A DNA stretch of 34,811 bases from Actinomycetota bacterium (GTDB lineage: Bacteria; Actinomycetota; Humimicrobiia; Hakubellales; JAMDDV01): positions 1-34,811 of the forward strand of contig JAMDDV010000004.1 of the NCBI GenBank assembly GCA_023488455.1, read 5' to 3'. The notes under the pieces are model-generated. The model was not told the origin of the DNA, made no database searches, and was given only the letters and a program-made list of their open reading frames with translations. Made by a program: the position numbers and the translations under genes. Positions 1 through 7,608 of this stretch are shown here, piece after piece; position 1 is the stretch's first letter; each line of letters begins with the position of its first letter.

Positions 1-1177
1 TTACCAGAATTTCCATATTTACCAGGTTAGTTTCTGCATCATATTTATCACTCAATCCGGTGATTTCGATTTCAGGAGGACTATTGTCCACCCAGATTTC
101 GGGCATTACTTCTTCTGCCCATGTTTCAATTGGGGTGATCACAACATAGCTTTCTTTCGAAAACTGTATTTCAGCCGGATTATTCACATCATCGTAGTAA
201 TACCAGAAGCCTCCATGATCTTTTAGCTGGTAGTTCTGATCTTCGATGAGGACCAGATAGTTGGGATCAGTTAAGTTTTCCATGGAAGTTATCACGGTCT
301 TTCCCGGCAAGAACTCTATTTCATCAAGTTCCTGTGGTTCATTTGGAACCCATCCTATGCCCGGGATATATATTTCAACTATTGCATGTAATGTTTCGAT
401 GTAGCTGATTTCAGCAGTGGTTTGAGGATAGTCCTCCGCCATAAAACCTGTAACTATTCTGGTTGGTATGCCCAACGAGCGCATGATCGCGGTGAAAACT
501 GCGCTGAATTCTGAGCAGTCGCCCCTGCCCTCGTTCAGTGCCCAGAGAGCTCCGTTTTCGCCGTTATAGCTTCTTTCGTATTTGATGTTTTCACGCATAT
601 AAGCTTTTATCTCTTTTGTCAGATCAAAAATGTTGGTGCTCTTTGCCGATAAATATTCCCCGATTTCAATTATCTCCGGTGAATCACTTTCGACAAGGGG
701 TTGCGGCTCTGTGAAATATTTCAGGTCTTCGTCTTCAATGCTGTAATCTGAGATTTCCAGATCATGTTTCTTGATTATGTAGTTATAGGTTTGGTACTTG
801 TATGAATAGGCGATCTCGAATTGCTCGCCAGCTTTCACATTTGAGAAGTTTACTCTACCGAGAATGCTGTCATGTCCATCATCCATGTTTTTGGGTATTT
901 CAGGAGAGAAGGTTACATCTTTGATGAAGAGGAAGGGAGGGTTTGATTGTGGTATTGGAAGATCTACATAGCCCGAAGTAGCCGTTGCGTTTCCGATATT
1001 CTCCAGGATTACGTAAACATTAACCTGGTAAGCGTATGGGCTAAGGAATCTTATTGCTTCCGTTAACGGTGCCCCGCTGGCCCGTGGAATGAAAAACCCA
1101 AGAGATAATATTATCGAAACAATGAGAACCAGATATAAAAATGCTCTATAAAAACTCTTCCTCAATGTTACTCTCAT
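1..1177 (-). CDS. Transglutaminase-like domain protein, C-terminus cut by window edge
   Basis: The minus strand is open from the ATG at 1177 to the window edge (392 codons seen). Residues about 8-30 form a hydrophobic signal or anchor segment, so the product is probably exported. A beta-rich region follows, then a transglutaminase-like core: Cys221 in GRGDCSEF, followed by MRSLGIPTRIVTGF, and His264 in LHAIVEIYIPG. These match the Cys and His of the transglutaminase/protease superfamily. The third position, normally Asp in a GWVPFDP-type motif, reads GWVPNEP, so Glu may replace Asp. Family members are cysteine peptidases or crosslinking enzymes; the substrate cannot be told. No strong ribosome binding site precedes the ATG. 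It is divergent from the downstream GGDEF gene. Confidence 0.85.
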   Translation of the reverse strand, partial: MRVTLRKSFYRAFLYLVLIVSIILSLGFFIPRASGAPLTEAIRFLSPYAYQVNVYVILENIGNATATSGYVDLPIPQSNPPFLFIKDVTFSPEIPKNMDDGHDSILGRVNFSNVKAGEQFEIAYSYKYQTYNYIIKKHDLEISDYSIEDEDLKYFTEPQPLVESDSPEIIEIGEYLSAKSTNIFDLTKEIKAYMRENIKYERSYNGENGALWALNEGRGDCSEFSAVFTAIMRSLGIPTRIVTGFMAEDYPQTTAEISYIETLHAIVEIYIPGIGWVPNEPQELDEIEFLPGKTVITSMENLTDPNYLVLIEDQNYQLKDHGGFWYYYDDVNNPAEIQFSKESYVVITPIETWAEEVMPEIWVDNSPPEIEITGLSDKYDAETNLVNMEILV

Positions 1178-1229
1178 AAGATAATTTTCGGTCAGATATA
1201 AGAGAATATTAACTTTTAATATTTTGTAT

Positions 1230-1235
1230 TATAAT
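1230..1235 (+). promoter_or_regulatory. -10 box (TATAAT) almost on the GGDEF start codon
   Basis: A perfect TATAAT ends 10 nt before the ATG at 1246. A start site about 7 nt downstream would leave a leader of only a few bases, with no Shine-Dalgarno sequence, so the mRNA could be leaderless. No convincing -35 box is visible. Confidence 0.5.
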
Positions 1236-1245
1236 CACCGAAATC

Positions 1246-2466
1246 ATGCTAGGTAATAAACATGATTTTACCCCTGCGATTATCGATATTGTAGACGCAT
1301 TGATTGTAGTGCTGGATATAAAGGGCAGAATCGTGCGCTTTAACCGGACATGTGAAAAAGTTACCGGTTACTCATTCGATGAGGTAAAGAACAGGTTTTT
1401 TTGGGAATTACTCCTGATCCCCGAAGAGATAGAGCCAGTTAAAGTCGTCTTCTATCAGCTTAAAGCTGGAGATTTCCCCAATAAACATACGAATTACTGG
1501 GTAGCAAAAAACGGGAATCGTCGGCTCATTGAATGGTCAAATACCGTACTCCTGAATGACAAGGGAGACGTCGAATATATAGTTGGCACTGGCATTGATG
1601 TGACTGAGCGAATGCTCGCAGATGAAGCCCTTAAGAAAAGTGAACAGCGCTATCGCGCTCTGATTGATAATTCGCTTGATGGCGTATACATAAGTACCCC
1701 AGAAGGCAAGTTTATCTATGTGAACCCCGCGTTGGTTGAAATGCTGGGATATAAAAGCCAGGAGGAACTGCTTTCTATTAATATTAAAAAGGATCTTTAT
1801 TTCGCAGAATCGGAAAGGCCGTTACCTTCGGAAAGGGTTAAACCTATTGTAACAAGGTTGAGGAGAAAGGACGGCACTGAGATATGGGTTGAGATTCACT
1901 CGCGAGTAATTTTCGATAATAGCGGTAACCCAATATACTATCAGGGGATAACCCGTGATATCACTGAGCGTAGACAGTTAGAGGAGAAGTTGAGATACAT
2001 GGCAACGCACGACTCGCTGACTGGTCTCTATAGTCGAGCTTTTTTTGAAGAGGAGCTGTCAAGGTACTCGGATAAGAGGTTTTTGCCACTTGGTGTGATG
2101 ATGTTTGATGTCGATGGTTTGAAGTACGTGAACGATGCTTTTGGTCATGCAAGCGGCGACGAGTTTTTAAAAACAACAGCAAAGATCTTATCAAAGATCT
2201 TCAGGGCTTCTGAGATACTGGCAAGGATCGGTGGAGATGAGTTTGCTGTAATCTTACCCAATGTGAATGAGATAGTAATCGGGTCTGTCATAAAACGGCT
2301 GGAGATGCAGCTATCTAAGGAAAACAAACAGAGGGATGATATCAGTAAGATAAGAATCTCTTACGGCTACTCAATAAGAGAGGACAAGAGCATTGATATG
2401 CTCGAAGTACTAAAGTACGCCGACAAGAATTTGTACAAGAATAAATATATAAAAAAGCCTTTTTAA
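1246..2466 (+). CDS. PAS-PAS-GGDEF diguanylate cyclase
   Basis: A 406-residue soluble protein. Two PAS sensor domains occupy about residues 10-122 and 132-245, each ending in a (V/I)TER linker. A GGDEF domain covers about 250-403, with the intact active-site motif GGDEF at 329-333, preceded by the usual THDSLTGLYSRAFF entry helix and FDVDGLKYVND metal-site strand. It should make c-di-GMP from two GTP under PAS control. The position of the RxxD inhibitory site reads RASE, so product inhibition may be weakened. It has no membrane segment. It is monocistronic, and its C-terminal domain is closely related to that of the GGDEF/HD-GYP gene at 19833. Confidence 0.93.
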   Translation: MLGNKHDFTPAIIDIVDALIVVLDIKGRIVRFNRTCEKVTGYSFDEVKNRFFWELLLIPEEIEPVKVVFYQLKAGDFPNKHTNYWVAKNGNRRLIEWSNTVLLNDKGDVEYIVGTGIDVTERMLADEALKKSEQRYRALIDNSLDGVYISTPEGKFIYVNPALVEMLGYKSQEELLSINIKKDLYFAESERPLPSERVKPIVTRLRRKDGTEIWVEIHSRVIFDNSGNPIYYQGITRDITERRQLEEKLRYMATHDSLTGLYSRAFFEEELSRYSDKRFLPLGVMMFDVDGLKYVNDAFGHASGDEFLKTTAKILSKIFRASEILARIGGDEFAVILPNVNEIVIGSVIKRLEMQLSKENKQRDDISKIRISYGYSIREDKSIDMLEVLKYADKNLYKNKYIKKPF

Positions 2467-2539
2467 TGGCCTCATCTACTTATTTGATCGATAGCCAAGC
2501 GTTTATTGGTTTCTGTGATTATAATGTCAAATTTGCGGA

Positions 2540-2568
2540 TTGATATACGTACATATGTTTGGTATTAT
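2540..2568 (+). promoter_or_regulatory. Promoter for the TcmP/radical SAM operon
   Basis: TTGATA (2540-2545), a 17-nt spacer, then TATTAT (2563-2568), about 30 nt before the first gene. The 8-bp palindrome ACATATGT (2551-2558) lies in the spacer and could be an operator. Confidence 0.55.
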
Positions 2569-2598
2569 TAACACTGTAAAAATATGCAGGAGTAATTT

Positions 2599-3472
2599 TT
2601 GGATAGGATTCGTGAGAGTGGTCTATGGACTAGAATAAAGTTATTAATGCTGAAAGAGTATCTATATGCCTTTGTTAAAGCTACAAAGAGAGCTGGCGGC
2701 AGTTATTATATCGATGCATTTGCTGGTTCAGGTACTCATAAGTTAAGACAGACTACTAAGTTGTTTGATGGATCTGTTCGTATTGCTCTCACAGTGGATC
2801 CCCCGTTTAAAAAATGCTTTTTTATATATTTATTCGTTAGATAAGAAAAAATACAATGGTTTGATGGAGCTTAAGGAAGAATTCCACGATCGCGCTGAAA
2901 CAATAGAAGTTATGTTGGGTGATTGCAATGAAAATATAGGCGAAGTACTGGATCAAATTCCAAGGCATGCTCCATGTTTTGCTTTCCTCGATCCTGAAGG
3001 AACTGAACTTTCATGGGAGACTATAGAAAAACTTTCCACTCACAAAAAAGGCTATAAATATAAAATTGAGCTTTTTGTACTTTTCCCATATGATATGGGA
3101 TTGGTACGCCTTTTAAATCATGATGTAAAGGAATTTTGGCAAACCAACTATCCTCTATTACTGAATAAGATTTATGGAAATTCAAAATGGGTTGAGATAT
3201 ATGAAAAAAGGGCTACAGGCTTATTGTCTGCTGATGACGCAAGAGATAAGTTTTTGCGTCTATATATGAGTCAAATAGACCAGTTGGGCTATGCACATGT
3301 AATTGAGAAATTAATTGAAAGGGATGATGGTCATCCTCTATACTTCATGATTTTTGCTACCGATATTGAAGTAGGTGATCGAGTAATGAGACACATTTTT
3401 GGGAGAGATAGAGATACTCAAATGAGTTTCGGATTTCCCTATGCATCGCGTCGTAATCATGTAGAGGATTAA
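2599..3472 (+). pseudogene. tcmP: Three-Cys-motif partner (TcmP-like) protein, frameshifted
   Basis: Two overlapping frames together make one TcmP-like protein of about 290 residues. Frame 1 starts at TTG 2599, 6 nt after AGGAG (2588-2592), and encodes the methyltransferase-like signature YYIDAFAGSG. It ends at 2844. The sequence continues in the next frame from about 2820 with YSLDKKKYNGL, FLDPEGTELSWETIEKL and a long C-terminal helical part. The switch falls at a run of six T (2818-2823); removing one T restores a continuous reading frame. TcmP proteins are named for being encoded beside a protein with a three-cysteine motif, and the next gene is a CX3CX2C radical SAM protein. Function is unknown; the FAGSG and DPEG motifs suggest a SAM-methyltransferase-like fold. 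The frameshift may be real decay, phase variation or a sequencing error. Confidence 0.7.
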
Positions 3473-3475
3473 ATT

Positions 3476-4435
3476 ATGAGCACAAAAGTTAAAACAAAAG
3501 ACTATGAGCTTATAGATGGAAGTGTGCGAACTTTGGTTCAGCAGGTAGGTGACGGTTCGATAATAAAAAGATTTGAGAAAACTGCTTTACCAATTAATTC
3601 GACCGATATAGTTTGTCCACATTTTTTAGAGCTTAAGTGGGCAACTGGGTGTCCTTTTAATTGTGCTTGGTGTTATTTAAATGGTACTCTCAGGTTTCAA
3701 CCCCAGAAGAAAAAACCTTATTTGAAGGATTTTTTAAAAATAAGGTCTCATGCTGATGCTTTTTTGAATGAAGTATTATGGTGTAATGAGGTTCTAAATA
3801 CGGGTGAACTCGCTGACTCTTTGATGTGGGAGAACAATGGCACTTCTTTTTCAAAATTTATTATTTCAGTTTTTAAGAATCAAACGAAACACAAACTACT
3901 TTTTTTAAGCAAGTCAAATGCTATCCAAGGAATACTTGATGTTGATGGGCGAGATTCAGTAATATTGAGTTTCAGTTTAAATGCGGAATTGATTGCGGAA
4001 ACGTGGGAAATGGGTGCACCATCTGTTTTAGAAAGGATAGAAGCAGCAAAAAAAACAAAAGATGCAGGCTATGAGGTAAGAGTTAGAATCGATCCGATGG
4101 TGCCAGTTAATAATTGGATTGGGCATTATAAAGAATTAATAGATAAGTTATTCGAAAGTTTTGTACCTGATAGAATCACTCTCGGCTCTCTTAGGGGATT
4201 ACAAAGCACGATAAACAACTCTTCTGACAAGACATGGACGAAATATTTATTTGAGGTTACAAGATGGGGTAAGAAAGTTGAATTTGCTACAAGGTATTTA
4301 ATGTATTCTGAAATTTTGAGTTATCTTAAAGATCAATATAGATATAAGAATGTAGCAGTTTGTAAAGAAACGAAATCTATATGGGAAAATTTGGGTCTAA
4401 ATTACCGAGAGATTAAATGTAATTGCACCCTTTGA
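3476..4435 (+). CDS. Radical SAM protein, spore-photoproduct-lyase-like (SplB/COG1533 type)
   Basis: A 319-residue protein with the radical SAM cluster motif C59-x3-C63-x2-C66 (GCPFNCAWCYLNGTL), which suits the SplB-like branch. The middle part continues as a TIM-barrel (VRVRIDPMVPV, RITLGSLRG), and the C-terminus carries CKETKSIW and a terminal KCNC, also seen in COG1533 proteins. Relatives include spore photoproduct lyase, which reverses a thymine dimer, but most members have no known substrate. It begins 3 nt after the TcmP-like stop and ends 3 nt before the beta-CASP gene, so the three are almost surely co-translated. This and the preceding gene are visibly more AT-rich than the genes downstream, which suggests acquisition. 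Confidence 0.85.
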   Translation: MSTKVKTKDYELIDGSVRTLVQQVGDGSIIKRFEKTALPINSTDIVCPHFLELKWATGCPFNCAWCYLNGTLRFQPQKKKPYLKDFLKIRSHADAFLNEVLWCNEVLNTGELADSLMWENNGTSFSKFIISVFKNQTKHKLLFLSKSNAIQGILDVDGRDSVILSFSLNAELIAETWEMGAPSVLERIEAAKKTKDAGYEVRVRIDPMVPVNNWIGHYKELIDKLFESFVPDRITLGSLRGLQSTINNSSDKTWTKYLFEVTRWGKKVEFATRYLMYSEILSYLKDQYRYKNVAVCKETKSIWENLGLNYREIKCNCTL

Positions 4436-4438
4436 GAG

Positions 4439-5857
4439 ATGACCAGCTTAACTTTTTATGGCGGTGTTGATGAGATAGGTGGTAATAAAATCCTTCTTGA
4501 TAACGGTTCATCCAGAATTTTTCTTGACTTCGGAATGAGCTTCACACAAGCGGGAAAATATTTTGATGAATTCCTCCAGCCGAGATGCCTGAACGGCCTT
4601 GGGGATTACCTGATAACCGGTCTGATTCCTGCTGTTAAGGGGCTTTATCGCAGCGACCTGCAGGTACAGAGCTTTGATCTTGATACCGGGCAGCCGACGA
4701 TTGATGCAATCTTGTTGAGCCATGGACACATTGACCACTGCGCATTTATAAGCCTCTGTGATCCCAATGTTCCGGTTCACATGACCTGTCTTACAAGATA
4801 TATTCTTGATACCCTGCAGAGCACCGGAGTATCAGGGCTGGAGAGCGAATTTCTTGAAATATCTGTAAGGGAGCAGAGGGCGAACAGGTATCAGAAAAAG
4901 CCGAGAAGGATATGCACGCATTCTTCCGGGGAAAGCTTCAAGGTAGGTGATTTTAATGTATCGGTTCATGGGGTTGACCATTCAATACCCGGAGCTGCAG
5001 GTTATATTGTCCGGGCTTCCGATGCTGTTATTGTGTACACGGGCGATATCAGGCTGCATGGGACGCATTCAGACTTGACCAAAAATTTTGTTGAGAAGGC
5101 TGCCGCGTCGAAACCTGATGTTCTTATAATTGAGGGGACAAATATAAAAGAGGAAAAGAGGGATAGCGAGGCTGATGTTGAGAATAAGGTGCTCAGTTTT
5201 TTGAAAAATGAACCCATTAGCGAAAAGGCAGTTTTTACCGTATTTCCAGCGAGGGATGTGGATAGGCTCAACACGTTTTTTAGAATATCAAATTCCCTGA
5301 GGAGAAAGCTGGTGCTGTCATTAAAGCAGGCTTATCTTCTTGATCTGCTTGAGAATGAAAGGGAATATCCTTCTCCTTCTCTGGATAATGGGGATTTTCT
5401 GGTCCACATACCCAGGAAAAAGTGGCCCATGATTGATGAGGCTGCATATTACCTATGGGAGAGAAGATATATAAGTCATCAGAATAGCGTGACCTCAGAG
5501 GACATAAACAAACATCCCGCTGAATTCCTCGTATATCTGGACTTCTATTCCTTAAAAGAGCTTATAGATATATGTCCGCCGGCAGGCTCCTATTATATCC
5601 ACTCAAAGAGTGAGCCGTTCAGTGAGGATATGATGCTTGACGACAAGTTGTTAAATAACTGGCTTGAACTTTTTAAGCTCATCAGGTTTCAGGCGCATGC
5701 TTCAGGCCATGCCAGCGGCAGGGAGATTGCGGAAGCCATGGATGCAATTAAACCGAAACTTGTTTTTCCGGTCCATACCGAACACCCCGAATCCTTCAGG
5801 GGATTAGCTCAAAATGTAATCCTACCCGAAATAGGCAAGCAATATTTATTAAATTAG
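4439..5857 (+). CDS. Metallo-beta-lactamase/beta-CASP nuclease-like protein
   Basis: A 472-residue protein. The N-terminal MBL fold has the metal motif HGHIDH at 95-100, a later metal His in VHGVDHSIPGAAGY, and the bridging Asp in VIVYTGDIRLHG. The middle part is the beta-CASP insertion, and the C-terminus holds HASGHASGREI and FPVHTEHP, as in RNase J, CPSF-73 and DNA-repair nucleases of this superfamily. It is shorter than RNase J (about 550) and lacks an obvious C-terminal RNA-binding domain. It should act as a zinc-dependent nuclease in the cytoplasm; RNA or DNA preference is not evident. The 3-nt gap after the radical SAM gene implies a joint role. Confidence 0.85.
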   Translation: MTSLTFYGGVDEIGGNKILLDNGSSRIFLDFGMSFTQAGKYFDEFLQPRCLNGLGDYLITGLIPAVKGLYRSDLQVQSFDLDTGQPTIDAILLSHGHIDHCAFISLCDPNVPVHMTCLTRYILDTLQSTGVSGLESEFLEISVREQRANRYQKKPRRICTHSSGESFKVGDFNVSVHGVDHSIPGAAGYIVRASDAVIVYTGDIRLHGTHSDLTKNFVEKAAASKPDVLIIEGTNIKEEKRDSEADVENKVLSFLKNEPISEKAVFTVFPARDVDRLNTFFRISNSLRRKLVLSLKQAYLLDLLENEREYPSPSLDNGDFLVHIPRKKWPMIDEAAYYLWERRYISHQNSVTSEDINKHPAEFLVYLDFYSLKELIDICPPAGSYYIHSKSEPFSEDMMLDDKLLNNWLELFKLIRFQAHASGHASGREIAEAMDAIKPKLVFPVHTEHPESFRGLAQNVILPEIGKQYLLN

Positions 5858-5890
5858 TGGTTTTGAGAAAAAAATTGAAGGGTAGTTACG

Positions 5891-6922
5891 ATGTATAAAC
5901 CTAAATTTCAATATACAAATAAAATAGTTAAGAACCTGACAGCCATTGCAGAGTCAAGGGCAATTATCCTCAATTCACCCCTGATCCCAAAATGGGAGAT
6001 TTCGCTCCGCCGGGATGCTCTTTTAAGAAATGCCCATTCATCTACGGCAATAGAGGGGAATCCACTCACGCTTGAAGAAGTAAGTGAACTGGCTGCTGGC
6101 AGGGAAATTATGGTAAGCAAAAAAGATAGACAGGAGGTCCTTAATTATATTGAAGCTCTTGAAAATATCCCGAAATTCTCAAAAATCACACCGTTTACAC
6201 CAAAAGATCTTTTGAAGGTTCATAAAATAGTTACAAAAGATACATTGCAAAATCCAGGAGATGAGGGAAATTTTAGAAATATTCTGGTTTATATTGGAAA
6301 TCGAAGAGAAGTTATATATATGCCACCTCCTCCTGATACTGTGCCAGGATTAGTTGAACAATTTCTTGAATGGTTCAATTCGGTTGAAAAAGATGAAATA
6401 GAGCCGGTTATCGAAGCCGGGATAACTCATTATGAAATCGTGAGAATTCACCCATTTGTTGATGGGAACGGCAGGACGACCAGAGTTATGGCAACCCTTA
6501 TCTTGTACAGGCGCGGCTTTGACATAAAAAGATTTTTTGCACTGGATGATTATTATGACCAGGATAGATCCAGATATTATGCAGCCCTAAAAAGTGTTGA
6601 CCAGAATACTCAAGATCAAACTCAATGGCTCGAGTACTTTACCGAAGGAGTCGCCGTAAGCATAAAAGCAGTAGAGAGAAAAGTAATCGGATTAAGCAAA
6701 AATATAAAGGTTCTAAAGGAGAAAGGTCAGATACAACTTACTGAAAGACAGATGAAGATCATCGAACAGATAATGGAGAGGGGCTCAATTACAAATAGGG
6801 AAATCAGGGAGATGTTCAAAGTTTCCAACAGAGCAGCACTTGATGAAATATCTAAACTAATTGATTTGAAGGTTGTGGTGCGTAAAGGAGAGGGAAGAAG
6901 TGTTAAATATCAGCTTGTTTAA
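5891..6922 (+). CDS. Fic-domain protein with C-terminal winged helix
   Basis: A 343-residue protein. The Fic catalytic motif HPFVDGNGR is at 187-195. An N-terminal inhibitory helix motif, SSTAIEGN at 50-57, has the Glu that blocks ATP gamma-phosphate binding in self-inhibited Fic enzymes. Residues about 275-343 look like a winged helix-turn-helix (LTERQMKIIEQIMERGSITNREIREMF). The family AMPylates proteins and often acts in toxin-antitoxin or stress control. It starts 33 nt after the beta-CASP gene and is probably the last gene of the 2599-6922 operon, though its base composition differs from that of the first two genes. Confidence 0.92.
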   Translation: MYKPKFQYTNKIVKNLTAIAESRAIILNSPLIPKWEISLRRDALLRNAHSSTAIEGNPLTLEEVSELAAGREIMVSKKDRQEVLNYIEALENIPKFSKITPFTPKDLLKVHKIVTKDTLQNPGDEGNFRNILVYIGNRREVIYMPPPPDTVPGLVEQFLEWFNSVEKDEIEPVIEAGITHYEIVRIHPFVDGNGRTTRVMATLILYRRGFDIKRFFALDDYYDQDRSRYYAALKSVDQNTQDQTQWLEYFTEGVAVSIKAVERKVIGLSKNIKVLKEKGQIQLTERQMKIIEQIMERGSITNREIREMFKVSNRAALDEISKLIDLKVVVRKGEGRSVKYQLV

Positions 6923-6927
6923 AATTG

Positions 6928-6962
6928 GTTCACGATTAAGTTCACGATTAAGTTCACGATTG
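6928..6962 (+). repeat. Three tandem 12-bp repeats after fic
   Basis: The unit GTTCACGATTAA occurs at 6928-6939, 6940-6951 and 6952-6962 (last copy degenerate at its end), starting just 5 nt after the fic stop codon. Confidence 0.85.
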
Positions 6963-7164
6963 TCAATATTTAAGAATTTAGTTGAATATATCTTTATGTT
7001 AAAAACAGTGAGATTAGGATTATATTACCTTATAGTAAGGATTTAAAAACCTAATATATTAATAAAACCAATTGCATACTGGTTTCTAATTCAGAAATAG
7101 TAGTAAATAATTGCAAAATTATTACTTATTTTTTAATAATTTTTTAAAAAATCAAAGATTTTAA
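6963..7164. other. AT-rich intergenic stretch without a gene
   Basis: About 200 nt of very AT-rich sequence between fic and the promoter at 7165. No ORF with a plausible start, no RNA gene and no clear terminator for the fic operon is visible. Confidence 0.6.
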
Positions 7165-7192
7165 TTGACATTGGCAGCAGTATTTCTACAAT
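7165..7192 (+). promoter_or_regulatory. Strong sigma-A-type promoter for leader RNA and peptide/HD-GYP operon
   Basis: TTGACA (7165-7170), a 16-nt spacer and TACAAT (7187-7192). Predicted start is near 7199. Confidence 0.75.
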
Positions 7193-7198
7193 ATAGAA

Positions 7199-7307
7199 AA
7201 GCGCATTTTTTAATTTGGGGAGCTATGATATGGGCTTCGTATTTGGACACTTGAAGTCCGTGGAGCTAGGAGTGAAACCGACCCAATGGGGTCGGTTTTT
7301 GTTTTTT
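7199..7307 (+). ncRNA. Structured leader RNA / candidate attenuator or riboswitch
   Basis: This segment lies between the promoter at 7165 and an intrinsic terminator at 7275-7307, an arrangement typical of transcription attenuators. A 7-bp stem pairs GGGCTTC (7232-7238) with GAAGTCC (7253-7259, one G-U pair). AGCT at 7221-7224 can pair with AGCT at 7264-7267 to close it. I could not match it to the c-di-GMP-I or -II, SAM, TPP, cobalamin, fluoride, ZTP, guanidine or preQ1 consensus. A 9-codon ORF from ATG 7225 (MIWASYLDT) follows a GGGGAG sequence and could instead be a leader peptide. A free-standing sRNA is also possible. Confidence 0.5.
7275..7307 (+). terminator. Intrinsic terminator upstream of the micropeptide genes
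   Basis: AAACCGACCC (7275-7284) pairs perfectly with GGGTCGGTTT (7289-7298) across an AATG loop. The T tract runs to 7307, interrupted by one G. Confidence 0.88.
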
Positions 7308-7381
7308 ACCCCTCGAGTAACCGTACCAGTTCTCTTTTCTTCCGGCAACTGTAAAAAGCCATTAGGAAGGAGGGAATACAC

Positions 7382-7453
7382 GTGAAAAACATCATCAGGA
7401 TTCTGCTTGCGCTCGCATCCATTATTGGGATCGCTTCTGGCGTGAGATGGTAA
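7382..7453 (+). CDS. Hydrophobic micropeptide 1 (23 aa), first of a tandem pair
   Basis: GTG start, 8 nt after the strong ribosome site AAGGAGG (7367-7373), and stop TAA at 7451. The product has a basic N-terminus, a hydrophobic core and a VRW C-terminus: residues 2-13 are KNIIRILLALAS, residue 14 is Ile, and 15-23 are IGIASGVRW. The copy at 7495 encodes the same peptide except for residue 14, although every codon from 2 to 14 differs, so translation and selection are well supported. It could be a single-span membrane peptide, or a signal-peptide-like precursor cut after the small residues ASG. A link with the HD-GYP gene 155 nt downstream is inferred from position only. I do not recognise a family; a type I toxin-like peptide is an alternative. 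Confidence 0.82.
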   Translation: MKNIIRILLALASIIGIASGVRW

Positions 7454-7494
7454 GTTTTGCTAAGAAAAATCAAAAAAGAAGGGAGATGAATTAA

Positions 7495-7566
7495 ATGAAG
7501 AATATTATTCGTATATTACTAGCTCTGGCGTCAGTAATTGGGATCGCTTCTGGCGTGAGATGGTAA
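7495..7566 (+). CDS. Hydrophobic micropeptide 2 (23 aa), second of a tandem pair
   Basis: ATG start, 9 nt after AAGGGAG (7479-7485), stop TAA at 7564. The protein is identical to micropeptide 1 in 22 of 23 residues, with Val for Ile at position 14. Codons 2-14 all differ from those of copy 1, while the last 30 nt including the stop are identical in the two genes. Forty-two bases separate it from the HD-GYP start. Between them, a tiny frame at 7585 encodes MGMKRIK and ends just before the HD-GYP TTG; it may be a remnant of a third copy or a translational-coupling device. Function is unknown; position suggests a signal to or regulator of the neighbouring membrane protein. Confidence 0.82.
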   Translation: MKNIIRILLALASVIGIASGVRW

Positions 7567-7608
7567 TTTGATTATTAAATAGTTATGGGGATGAAGAGAA
7601 TTAAGTAA

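Noticed and set aside
2810..2830. Programmed -1 ribosomal frameshift in the TcmP-like gene
   Set aside because: The T run is slippery-looking but the required shift is +1, and -1 slippage would enter the wrong frame.
6928..6962. CRISPR array
   Set aside because: Only three 12-bp head-to-tail units without spacers; no cas genes.
7199..7307. c-di-GMP (GEMM) riboswitch upstream of the HD-GYP operon
   Set aside because: Position fits, but the conserved AGGGCAAACC/GACGCAAAGC-type core and its tetraloop receptor are absent.
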